Below are positions 40,338 to 48,284 of a DNA stretch of 64,000 bases, piece after piece (position 1 is the first letter of the stretch; the number at the start of each line of letters is the position of its first letter). Made by a program: the position numbers and the translations under genes. The stretch comes from Treponema sp. GTDB lineage: Bacteria; Spirochaetota; Spirochaetia; Treponematales; Breznakiellaceae. A model generated the notes under the pieces. That model was not told the origin of the DNA, did no database searches, and worked only from the letters and a program-made list of their open reading frames with translations. The stretch is taken from positions 57,619-121,618 of the forward strand of contig WRLP01000007.1 in assembly GCA_009777535.1 (NCBI GenBank), read 5' to 3'.

Positions 40338-41978
40338 ATGAACTTAGACGATTTTGAATCTTATGTTGAATCAATAATTCTGGAAAGAGGCATTGACTAC
40401 TATGTATCAGGAAGTGTCATCTCTTTGGATTATGATGGCACGGAATGGGTTGCCGAAGTAACCGGCACATCCAATTATACGGTAACGGTAACGCTTACAG
40501 AAGATGGAAAAATTACAGATACATATTGCGACTGTCCATACGATATGGGTGAATACTGTAAACATCAAATAGCAGTTTTTTACGCACTGAAGGATGACCG
40601 GAAATCCGGTAAGTCTATAGCAAAGAAAGGTAAAAATAAAGAACTCCAGGATTTGCTTAATAAACTAACCAAGGCAGCTCTTATATCTTTGGTAATGGAA
40701 TATGTTAAAAAAGACAGGCGAATAAAAGAAAAGATATTTTTTCAATATGGAAAACAGAGCAGCTTATATGAATATGCGCGAAATGTTATTCGAAGCTCAA
40801 TTGACAAGGTAAAACATCGCGATTTTGTAGAATATAGAGATGTACGTCATGCTGTAGATGGTGTAGATACAGTAATGGATATTATTGATGATCAAATTGA
40901 TTCCGGGCATACTCGAACTGCTATCTCACTTTGTATTGTTATTTTAGAAGAAATGCTGGATCTAATTCAATACTGCGATGATTCAAATGGCACTGTTGGG
41001 GGAGCTATCACGTCAGTAATAGAAAGAGTCAGCGAAGCAGTATGTTTGAAGAAATTGAATCCGGAAGATAGCAAAAAAATCTTTGATATGGTGTTTAAAC
41101 ATATAGATGATAAACGCTATTCTGGCTGGACTGACTGGCAAATTGATTTGCTCTTTACCATTATACCTTTGTGTAATGACCTTACAAATCGCAGCAAAAT
41201 GGAACAATATCTGGCAAAGGAAGAAAGCGCTCTTGCGACAAATGAATGGAGCAGCGATTATAAAAAACACCAGCTGCAAAAGCTTCAATACGAAATTCTT
41301 AAATCTTTAGACAGTAAAGCAACCGCTGATTCATATTTGGAACTGCACCTGGATAACAGTGATTTCAGGGAGACCATCATCGAAAATGCAATATCAAGGG
41401 GAATGCTTGATAAGGCTCTGAAACTATGTCTTGATGGCGAGCGCAAAGACAATTCATATAGAGGATTGGTACTAAAATGGAAAGAACTTAGGTACACTAT
41501 TTATGAAAAAACAAAAGATAAACAAGCACAAAAATCATTAGGCTTGGAATTGTTGCATGGTGATTTCAAATATTATCCGAGGCTAAAGGCTTTATATACA
41601 AAAGATGAATGGCCGGATATTCTGCAGGCTATTTTGGAAGAATTGCGGAAAAATAGCCATAATTATGTTAAGGTATTGATTCATGAAAAATTGAAGCCAC
41701 AGCTTTTGGAATACTGTAAGGAGAATAATTCTACAATTACATTATGTTACGAGCACCTGCTGCCAGATCATAAAAATGAAGTTGCACTGATTTTCACAAA
41801 ACATATAAAACAATATGCAAGTTATAAAGATGGAAGAAGCCATTATCGCAGTGTATGTGATCTCATACGAGAATTTAAAAAAGCCTGCGGGGTAAAAGCT
41901 GCGCATACAGTTAGGGATAAATTGGCAACAGAATATGCAAGACGCCCGGCTTTTTTGGATGAGTTAAGCAGGGTGTAA
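40338..41978 (+). CDS. SWIM zinc-finger protein
   Basis: 546 residues. SWIM finger at about 70-90: CDCPYDMGEYCKH, the C.C...C.H pattern following a beta-hairpin (YTVTVTLTEDGKITDTY). The N-terminal segment (ESYVESIILERGIDYYVSGSV) is the usual lead-in of bacterial SWIM proteins. The remaining 430 residues are helical, with repeat-like character, and carry no helicase or nuclease motif that I recognise. SWIM domains bind DNA or proteins. The gene is AT-rich compared with the neighbouring cyclase and lies immediately before the restriction-modification locus, so it may belong to the same accessory island. No clear ribosome-binding site at the ATG. Confidence 0.75.
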   Translation: MNLDDFESYVESIILERGIDYYVSGSVISLDYDGTEWVAEVTGTSNYTVTVTLTEDGKITDTYCDCPYDMGEYCKHQIAVFYALKDDRKSGKSIAKKGKNKELQDLLNKLTKAALISLVMEYVKKDRRIKEKIFFQYGKQSSLYEYARNVIRSSIDKVKHRDFVEYRDVRHAVDGVDTVMDIIDDQIDSGHTRTAISLCIVILEEMLDLIQYCDDSNGTVGGAITSVIERVSEAVCLKKLNPEDSKKIFDMVFKHIDDKRYSGWTDWQIDLLFTIIPLCNDLTNRSKMEQYLAKEESALATNEWSSDYKKHQLQKLQYEILKSLDSKATADSYLELHLDNSDFRETIIENAISRGMLDKALKLCLDGERKDNSYRGLVLKWKELRYTIYEKTKDKQAQKSLGLELLHGDFKYYPRLKALYTKDEWPDILQAILEELRKNSHNYVKVLIHEKLKPQLLEYCKENNSTITLCYEHLLPDHKNEVALIFTKHIKQYASYKDGRSHYRSVCDLIREFKKACGVKAAHTVRDKLATEYARRPAFLDELSRV

Positions 41979-42059
41979 ATCTGGTAATACGATTATTTAG
42001 GAGACATGGCTTTCTAATTCAAATTTCTATGTTATATTAATGAGCAAGGAGACAAGCCA

Positions 42060-43583
42060 ATGGCAGTAGAAAGCAAGAATAACACCGCAAGCATCGGCTT
42101 TGAGCTGCAAATCTGGGAAGCTGCGGACATCCTTCGTGGTAATATGGATGCGGCTGAGTATAAACACGTAGTGTTGGGTCTCATCTTTCTTAAATATATT
42201 TCGGATAAGTTTGAAGAACGCTACCGTGAACTAGAAACCGAAGATGATGACGTAGAAGATAAAGACGCTTACGCCGAGCAGAATGTGTTTTTTGTCCCGT
42301 CTTCGGCTCGGTGGGGCAAAATAGCCGAAGCCGCCCACAAAGAAGAAATCGGTACTGTTATCGACAACGCCATGCGAGCAATTGAAAAAGAAAACAAACG
42401 GCTAAAAGATATCCTGCCTAAAAATTACGCACGTAATGAATTAGACAAACGGCGCCTTGGAAATGTCGTTGATTTATTCACCAATATTCAAATGATTGAT
42501 CATGGAGAGGAAAAAGATATTCTCGGACGTACCTATGAATACTGTCTTTCCAAGTTTGCCGAACGGGAGGGCAAACGTGCAGGCGAATTTTATACTCCCT
42601 CTTGCGTTGTGCGTACACTTGTAGAGGTGCTCCAGCCATTCAAAGGGCGTGTGTATGACCCATGCTGCGGCTCGGGGGGAATGTTCGTACAATCCGCAGA
42701 ATTTGTTAAGAATCATAGCGGAAACAGACGGGATTTTTCCGGGTGGAATTTATCAATTTATGGACAAGATTCAAACCCTACTACTCGTAAAATGGCACTG
42801 ATGAACCTCGCCATTCGCGGTGTTGAAGCAGATCTCGGCGCTTCCGATGCTGACACATTCCACAACGATCTGCACCCCACGCTGAAAGCCGACTTTATCC
42901 TCGCAAATCCACCCTTTAATCTCTCCGACTGGAACGATGGCTCATTGAACGATGACCTGCGGTGGAAGTATGGGTTGCCGCCGTCTGGTAATGCCAACTT
43001 CGCATGGCTCCAGCATATGATTCACCATCTTTCCCCAAGCGGAAAAATCGGCATGGTACTTGCAAATGGCTCGCTTTCTTCCCAGAGCGGCGGTGAAGGA
43101 GAAATACGACGAAAGATCGTAGAAGACGATTTGGTTGAAGGTATCATCGCAATGCCTACGCAGTTGTTCTTTACGACCCAAATACCCGTGTCACTTTGGT
43201 TCATAAACAGGAACAAGAAACAGAAAGGAAAAACGCTGTTTGTTGATGCACGAAAGATGGGAACAATGGTAACCCGCCGCCTCCGCGAAATGACAACAGA
43301 GGATATTGCCAAGGTTGCTAAAACTTTCGAGGCTTTCAACAATGGAAAACTGGAAGATGTAAAAGGATTTTGTGCCGCTGTTACCACAGAGGTAATTGCC
43401 AGACAGGACTATATTCTTACGCCAGGCCGGTATGTAGGTATTGAAGAGCAAGAAGACGATGGCGAACCGTTCGAAGAAAAAATGACACGGTTAACCCATG
43501 AGCTTTCAGCAATGTTTAAACAGAGCCATGCCCTTGAAAAAGAAATTAAAAAGCAACTGGGAAAGATAGGGTATGAAATCTAA
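42060..43583 (+). CDS. hsdM: Type I restriction-modification DNA methyltransferase (HsdM)
   Basis: 507 residues, ATG with AAGGAG site. N-terminal HsdM helical domain (LWEAADILRGNMDAAEYKHV-like, here QIWEAADILRGN). SAM-binding motif I at about 200 (VYDPCCGSGGMFVQSAEF) and catalytic motif IV NPPFNLSDW at about 283 show an N6-adenine methylase. GEFYTPSCVVRTLVEVL is the family's helix before motif I. It modifies host DNA together with two HsdS halves and forms the restriction complex with HsdR. It overlaps the RhuM gene by 11 bp. First gene of a phase-variable type I locus. Confidence 0.95.
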   Translation: MAVESKNNTASIGFELQIWEAADILRGNMDAAEYKHVVLGLIFLKYISDKFEERYRELETEDDDVEDKDAYAEQNVFFVPSSARWGKIAEAAHKEEIGTVIDNAMRAIEKENKRLKDILPKNYARNELDKRRLGNVVDLFTNIQMIDHGEEKDILGRTYEYCLSKFAEREGKRAGEFYTPSCVVRTLVEVLQPFKGRVYDPCCGSGGMFVQSAEFVKNHSGNRRDFSGWNLSIYGQDSNPTTRKMALMNLAIRGVEADLGASDADTFHNDLHPTLKADFILANPPFNLSDWNDGSLNDDLRWKYGLPPSGNANFAWLQHMIHHLSPSGKIGMVLANGSLSSQSGGEGEIRRKIVEDDLVEGIIAMPTQLFFTTQIPVSLWFINRNKKQKGKTLFVDARKMGTMVTRRLREMTTEDIAKVAKTFEAFNNGKLEDVKGFCAAVTTEVIARQDYILTPGRYVGIEEQEDDGEPFEEKMTRLTHELSAMFKQSHALEKEIKKQLGKIGYEI

Positions 43584-44631
43584 AAAGAAAAAAACCGGAG
43601 TTACCATTCGCAGTTCAGCGGCTGAATATTTAACCTTTGCGGCTTCAACCGGTGACAACCAAAAAAGCGTTGAGATGCGGTATGAAGATGAAAACATCTG
43701 GCTGACGCAGAAAATGATGGCGGAGCTTTATGATGTAAATGTCCGTACTATCAACGAACATTTGGTGAATATTTTCTCAGATCGTGAATTGGATGAAAAT
43801 TCAGTTATCCGGAAATTCCGGATAACTGCTTCAGATAGAAAAACATACAATACAAACCATTATAGTCTCCAGGCTATTATAGCTGTTGGCTTTAAAGTCA
43901 ACAACGAACGTGCCGTACAGTTCCGCAAGTGGGCGAATCAGATTGTCAAGGACTATACCATCCAGGGCTGGACAATGGATGTAGACAGGCTCAAAAAAGG
44001 GCATATGTTTACAGATGATTATTTTGATCGCCAATTGGCACATATTCGTGAAATACGCCTGTCAGAGCGAAGGTTTTATCAAAAAATTACCGACATTTAC
44101 GCTACTTCGTTTGACTATGACAAGGGTGCAAAAACCACAAGGGAATTTTTCAAGCTGGTTCAGAACAAAATGCACTGGGCGGTTCACCGGCATACAGCTG
44201 CAGAATTGATTGTCGAAAGAGCTAACGCAGACAAAGAGCACATGGGCCTTACTACATGGGAAACTGCTCCTGACGGCAAAATTATTAAGGCTGATGTATC
44301 TATCGCAAAAAATTATCTTAGTGAAGAAGAAATGGATTATCTTGAACGCATCGTATCAATTTATCTTGATTTTGCGGAACTCCAGGCTCAGCGAAAAATA
44401 CCAATGTCTATGGAAGATTGGGCAAAACGGCTTGACGGCTTTTTGGAATTTAATGGCAATGAAATTTTAACCGATGCTGGGAAAATAACTCATGAACAGG
44501 CAAAGCTCTACGCAGAAACAGAATTTGAAAAATACCGCATTGTGCAAGATAGGCTATTTGAAAGTGATTTTGACAGATTTGTTAAGCTTGAGGAAAAAGT
44601 GGGTAAGGATCTGAGGAGGGAGAAGAAATGA
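43573..44631 (+). CDS. RhuM-family protein 1
   Basis: 352 residues of the RhuM (virulence-associated) family. Family landmarks: IWLTQKMMAELYDVNVRTINEHLVNIF (HTH-like start), HYSLQAIIAVGFKVNNERAVQFRKWA, and IREIRLSERRFYQKITDIYATSFDYD. It is often found inside type I restriction-modification operons between hsdM and hsdS, as here; biochemical function not established. It overlaps the hsdM 3' end, so it is translated from the same mRNA. A paralogue lies at 52240-53259. C-terminus KLEEKVGKDLRREKK. Confidence 0.85.
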   Translation: MKSKKKKTGVTIRSSAAEYLTFAASTGDNQKSVEMRYEDENIWLTQKMMAELYDVNVRTINEHLVNIFSDRELDENSVIRKFRITASDRKTYNTNHYSLQAIIAVGFKVNNERAVQFRKWANQIVKDYTIQGWTMDVDRLKKGHMFTDDYFDRQLAHIREIRLSERRFYQKITDIYATSFDYDKGAKTTREFFKLVQNKMHWAVHRHTAAELIVERANADKEHMGLTTWETAPDGKIIKADVSIAKNYLSEEEMDYLERIVSIYLDFAELQAQRKIPMSMEDWAKRLDGFLEFNGNEILTDAGKITHEQAKLYAETEFEKYRIVQDRLFESDFDRFVKLEEKVGKDLRREKK

Positions 44632-44674
44632 AGAGAACAAATAATAGATATGTTAATATTGTACAGGATGTCTT

Positions 44675-45346
44675 ATGAGTAATTGGTATAATGTTCAAGT
44701 AGAGCAGCTTGGCAAAATTATCACAGGTAAAACTCCAAGAACTTCTATATCAAATAATTATGGTGGAACTGTACCATTTCTAACACCATCAGATGATATG
44801 AATGTCAAGTTTGTAACGGCTACAGCCAGAACCTTAACAAAAAAAGGACTTTCGGAAGTAAAGAATTGCTTACTCCCACTTCATTCGATTTGTGTAAGTT
44901 GTATTGGTTCAGACTTGGGAAAAGTTGTTATGACCACTGAGCCAACTGTCACTAATCAGCAGATTAACTCGATAATACCAAACCCTGAGTTCGATGCAAA
45001 TTTCATTTATTATGCAATGTGTATGTTGGGTAAGGAGCTTAACTTCATAAGCAAAACATCAACGGCTGTTCCAATTGTGAATAAAAGTTCCTTTTCAAGC
45101 TATACAATAAAAGCTCCTCCGCTTCTAGAACAACGCGACATAGCAGCAGTACTCTCCTGCTTGGATGATAAAATCGCCCTAAACAAAAAGGTAAATCATC
45201 ATTTAACAGTATCGAGATCCGCAACAGAAAGCTCTCCAGACATCAGGCAGGGCAAAAGGGTATCGCGGAGAGCGGCGAGATTTTCTCTTTCAAGACCATT
45301 GGTAAATATTTTATCGAAGAAAGTTCCTACAGTTTCTGCAAACTGA
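44675..45346 (+). pseudogene. hsdS: HsdS N-terminal half (cassette N1), truncated at an inversion site
   Basis: The first 177 codons encode one target-recognition half with the conserved connecting helix (LEQRDIAAVLSCLDDKIALNKK ... NHHL). At the site 45182-45205 the homology stops. The frame then runs 47 codons through the reverse complement of another hsdS 3' end, giving a meaningless tail. It therefore makes only a half-size HsdS in this DNA configuration. Inversion between 45182-45205 and 45919-45942 would restore a full-length hsdS (N1 plus C1) in the hsdM operon. Reversibly inactive rather than decayed. Confidence 0.8.
45182..45205 (+). repeat. hsdS inversion site A
   Basis: 24 bp coding NKKVNHHL at the end of cassette N1. 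It matches site B in inverted orientation at 23 of 24 positions (one G/A difference). On the minus strand the same bases contain the TGATGA stop codons of cassette C1. Confidence 0.85.
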
Positions 45347-46461
45347 TTAATAACATCAATTTCTGGGATAATTATCTGCTCTGATTCAAGGAATCCAGAA
45401 ATATCAAAATTTTTTATTCCTGTTGTGCCGTTTTCATAAGAGAACATTACATTTTGAGTGTAAAGATACTTCCAATAGAAGTATACAAAAGACGAATACC
45501 CTGAAAGTGGCTTTATTGCACGACAAAAGTTAGTGCAGACCATACCACAGCCATAACGGTCAAGTAGCGATTGTGTAATCAATGCACAGCGACCTGTTGA
45601 CTGAGTGGGACTTCCTCCAGAGATTTCTATTACGATGTCTCCAATTGTTAGTTTCTTAATTGTGTAGCTTTTCGGCAAGATGTAGCGGATTGGCATTTTA
45701 CCCATATTTCCCGCATTAACATCAGGTATGTCGGCACCCCGAATACAATATGTTTCTTGGGTACAATTACTTGTTGGAGTATCTGTTCCCCAGTCACCGC
45801 TTAGTGTTGTAGAGATAATCTCGTTGAATGTGCCTTCCCGCCAATCTCTGGGCATTTCCCCACTCCAAGGCTCGAAATCCACAAACCAGCTCTTGAAAAT
45901 TGCCTGTGCCATCTGCTCTAAATGATGATTTATCTTTTTGTTAACGCTTATTTTTTCATCTAACGACCGTAAAGCACATCCAATTTCTTTTTGCTCAACA
46001 AGAGGTGGTAATAGCATTTCTAAACCTTCAATATCAGAAGCTTTAATGGAAGGATAAGCCGAAACGCTCTGCTCGCCAATTGCATGTAAACTCTCCACAA
46101 TTTCATCTTGTGAGAGGTAATAGTATAAAAAGTCGCTGTCCGCCGCTGTTTTATCGGTTGTAATAACTGCAAAGCCAGTTGAAACGAGCATATTCGGTAA
46201 CACTTCTTTCACGATGCTATAATGCCGCTGATTTGGGCGTACAGTCGAGTAAAGGATGTCATCAACAGTAACCTTGCGCCGCGCCCTACTTGGTAAGATG
46301 TCCTTTCCCATTACAATGTGCTGGACTTCATCAATACAGTTTTCAGTAACGTTTCCCGTATCCAAATAGTTGACAAATGGCCAATTCTCCGACAGTGAAT
46401 ATGTTTGCAGATTTATCTTACAGATGTCACCTACTCGCTTTGATTTCCACCCTTGCGGCAT
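45199..46461 (-). CDS. hsdS: HsdS specificity subunit, full length (cassettes N2 + C1)
   Basis: 420 residues, usual HsdS size: target-recognition half N2 (MPQGWKSKRVGDICKIN ...), central conserved helix (LEKISVNKKINHHL-like, here SLDEKISVNKKINHHL), second half C1 (DWREGTFNEIISTTLSGDWG ...), and terminal helix (LERENLAALRDTLLPCLMSGEL). It specifies the two half-sites of the methylation sequence. It lies on the strand opposite to hsdM and hsdR, 18 bp behind the recombinase gene and in the same direction, with its own AGAGGG site. It can therefore be expressed only from the recombinase transcript. The C1 half is bounded by sites A and B and can invert. Confidence 0.88.
   Translation of the reverse strand: MPQGWKSKRVGDICKINLQTYSLSENWPFVNYLDTGNVTENCIDEVQHIVMGKDILPSRARRKVTVDDILYSTVRPNQRHYSIVKEVLPNMLVSTGFAVITTDKTAADSDFLYYYLSQDEIVESLHAIGEQSVSAYPSIKASDIEGLEMLLPPLVEQKEIGCALRSLDEKISVNKKINHHLEQMAQAIFKSWFVDFEPWSGEMPRDWREGTFNEIISTTLSGDWGTDTPTSNCTQETYCIRGADIPDVNAGNMGKMPIRYILPKSYTIKKLTIGDIVIEISGGSPTQSTGRCALITQSLLDRYGCGMVCTNFCRAIKPLSGYSSFVYFYWKYLYTQNVMFSYENGTTGIKNFDISGFLESEQIIIPEIDVINQFAETVGTFFDKIFTNGLERENLAALRDTLLPCLMSGELSVADLDTVK
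45855..45942 (-). repeat. hsdS inversion site B (80-bp arm plus extension)
   Basis: 45855-45934 is a perfect 80-bp inverted copy of 47527-47606 (site C). 45919-45942 pairs with site A, and 45915-45937 is a direct copy of site D (48225-48247). It lies in the central conserved region of the minus-strand hsdS, coding NHHLEQMAQAIFKSWFVDF. Confidence 0.9.
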
Positions 46462-46479
46462 TGCAATTACCCTCTTTTT

Positions 46480-47472
46480 TTACCCAATGAATTTCCTATG
46501 CGAATTCTTAACATTCGTCTGATTCACCATTGCATAGAACATGGTCGTATCTATTCTAACATGACCAAGCAAACGTTGCACCTGCTCTATGGGCATCCCC
46601 TTGTCAATGGCTCGTGTAGCCATAGTTCGCCTGAACTTATGTGGATGAACCTTGCTTAAATTTGCCCGTTTTCCAATTTTCCGGAGCCGTGTTTCTACAC
46701 CGCCAATCATCAGTCGTTTATTTGGTGCTGCAATTGATGTAAACAGTGCCGGATTAGTATCCAACCGTTCATTTAGGTAGTTTGATAGGTGTATTTTTGT
46801 TCGGGCATCAAAATAGACCACCCTTTCGGTGTTTCCCTTGCCAAAAACCACACACTCCCGTTCATGAAAGTTAATATCCTCGCGATTCAATTGGATTAAT
46901 TCGCCAACCCTCATACCTGTTGACACCAGGAGATCAATCATAGCCAAATCGCGAATTTCTTTGCAGGAATCCCGTAATAATTCAAGTCCTTCATCAGAAA
47001 AAGTGTCCTTGATAGTTTTTTCCGTTTTAATTTTTCGGATTCGCCGTACAGGGCTTTTAAAAATATAGTCTTCATCTTCCAGCCAGCCAAAAAAACTAGA
47101 AAAAATACGCCTCATATTATCGATAGTTACCTTGCTGGAACATCGTTTTTGCTGGAAATTTGCCAAATAATACCGAAGATCATCGGTGTTTATCTCTCGC
47201 ACTGGCTTATTAACACTGTTTATCATTTGACGAATGGTAGAATTATAGTATTTTAATGATTTTTCAGAACATCCTTCAATACGTTTTGCGGAAATAAACA
47301 CAACGAGTACCTCTTCGCTTCCAATATTTCCCTGAATATTAGACATTTCACACTTTTTTACTTCCACATCATGGAGGGTGAAACTAAGTACCCGTCGTAG
47401 TTCGTCCATTTGTGCAGATGATAGTATCCTTGCCATGTTTGCCTGAATTTCCGAAATAAGCTTGTCTTTCAT
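46480..47472 (-). CDS. Tyrosine recombinase, putative hsdS invertase
   Basis: 330 residues. N-terminal SAM-like core-binding domain (SLKYYNSTIRQMINSVNKPV) and C-terminal catalytic domain with all tyrosine-recombinase residues: Arg in STGMRVGELIQL, Lys in GKGNTERVVYF, H..R in HPHKFRRTMA, His in LLGHVRID, and the nucleophile Tyr in TTMFYAMV. Integrase/XerC-D-like length without extra domains. It sits inside the invertible region between sites B and C, so it would flip with B-C or A-D inversions. Recombinases in the same position invert hsdS genes in other type I systems (for example CreX-type in Streptococcus). It is upstream of hsdS in one transcription unit. Confidence 0.88.
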   Translation of the reverse strand: MKDKLISEIQANMARILSSAQMDELRRVLSFTLHDVEVKKCEMSNIQGNIGSEEVLVVFISAKRIEGCSEKSLKYYNSTIRQMINSVNKPVREINTDDLRYYLANFQQKRCSSKVTIDNMRRIFSSFFGWLEDEDYIFKSPVRRIRKIKTEKTIKDTFSDEGLELLRDSCKEIRDLAMIDLLVSTGMRVGELIQLNREDINFHERECVVFGKGNTERVVYFDARTKIHLSNYLNERLDTNPALFTSIAAPNKRLMIGGVETRLRKIGKRANLSKVHPHKFRRTMATRAIDKGMPIEQVQRLLGHVRIDTTMFYAMVNQTNVKNSHRKFIG

Positions 47473-47526
47473 TCTGTTTCCTGCCTTAAATTGAATAAGA
47501 TATGGTCTATAATTCGGCAGAAGGAC

Positions 47527-47606
47527 GATAAATCATCATTTAGAGCAGATGGCACAGGCAATTTTCAAGAGCTGGTTTGTGGATTTCGAGCCTTGGAGTG
47601 GGGAAA
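47527..47606 (+). repeat. hsdS inversion site C (80-bp arm)
   Basis: Perfect inverted match to 45855-45934. It codes INHHLEQMAQAIFKSWFVDF at the start of silent cassette C2. The region between B and C (about 1.6 kb) holds cassette N2 and the recombinase gene. Confidence 0.9.
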
Positions 47607-48235
47607 AACCGTCTGATTGGTGGCCTGTTATGTTGGGTGATTTATGTGTTGTTGTTACAAAGGGAACAACACCGACCACTTTAAAGCGGCCATTTGTGGC
47701 GGAAGGCATTAATTTTGTTAAAGCAGAAAGCATTTTAGACGATCATTCTATCGATTTCGGTAAACTTGCATTCATTGATAGCAAAACAAATCTCTTGTTG
47801 AGTCGTTCGATGTTGAAGGAAAACGATATTATCTTCTCAATAGCAGGAACCTTGGGACGCTTTGCCTTGGTTTGCACAGATTTATTACCCGCAAACACCA
47901 ACCAGGCTATCGCAATCATTCGAGCTGATACCTCAAAAATTAGCCCAGTGACCCTTTTTAGCTTTTTTGTAGGAGGATTACACTTGGAATTTTATACTAA
48001 GAACATTCAGCAGGCAGTGCAAGCAAATCTAAGCTTGTCTACTATTAAGGGTTTGTCAATATTCATGCCTTCAGAAAAAATTCTAGCCGAATATGCAGCT
48101 CTCATTGATCCGCTGTTTATACAATTTTTCCAGAACATCCAAGAAAACCGTAGTCTCGCCAGCCTTCGCGATACTTTGCTTCCAAAACTTATGTCCGGCG
48201 AGCTATCTATTGACGATCTCGGCAGCTCTAAATGA
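47549..48235 (+). pseudogene. hsdS: HsdS C-terminal half (silent cassette C2)
   Basis: 228 residues from an internal ATG, but homology begins a few codons earlier in site C (frame open from about 47527). It encodes the central helix (MAQAIFKSWFVDFEPWSG, identical to cassette C1), then a different recognition domain (DWWPVMLGDLCVVVTKGTTP ...), and the terminal helix (NRSLASLRDTLLPKLMSGEL). There is no N-terminal half or ribosome-binding site, so it is a storage cassette. Inversion at B-C would place N2 in front of it on the plus strand; A/B followed by other inversions gives N1-C2. The stop TGA lies inside site D. Confidence 0.8.
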
Positions 48236-48247
48236 TGATTTATCTTT
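48225..48247 (-). repeat. hsdS inversion site D
   Basis: 23 bp identical to site B 45915-45937 in the same orientation, hence inverted relative to sites A and C. It covers the stop codon of cassette C2 (AAATGATGA), exactly as site A covers the stop of C1. It lies 38 bp before hsdR. Confidence 0.85.
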
Positions 48248-48284
48248 GAGTAGTGTTCATATATAATACAAAAAGAGGTTATTT

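Noticed and set aside
46480..47472. Recombinase as part of an integrated phage or integron
   Set aside because: No attachment-site duplication at a tRNA, no phage genes and no cassette array; the inverted hsdS sites explain its presence.
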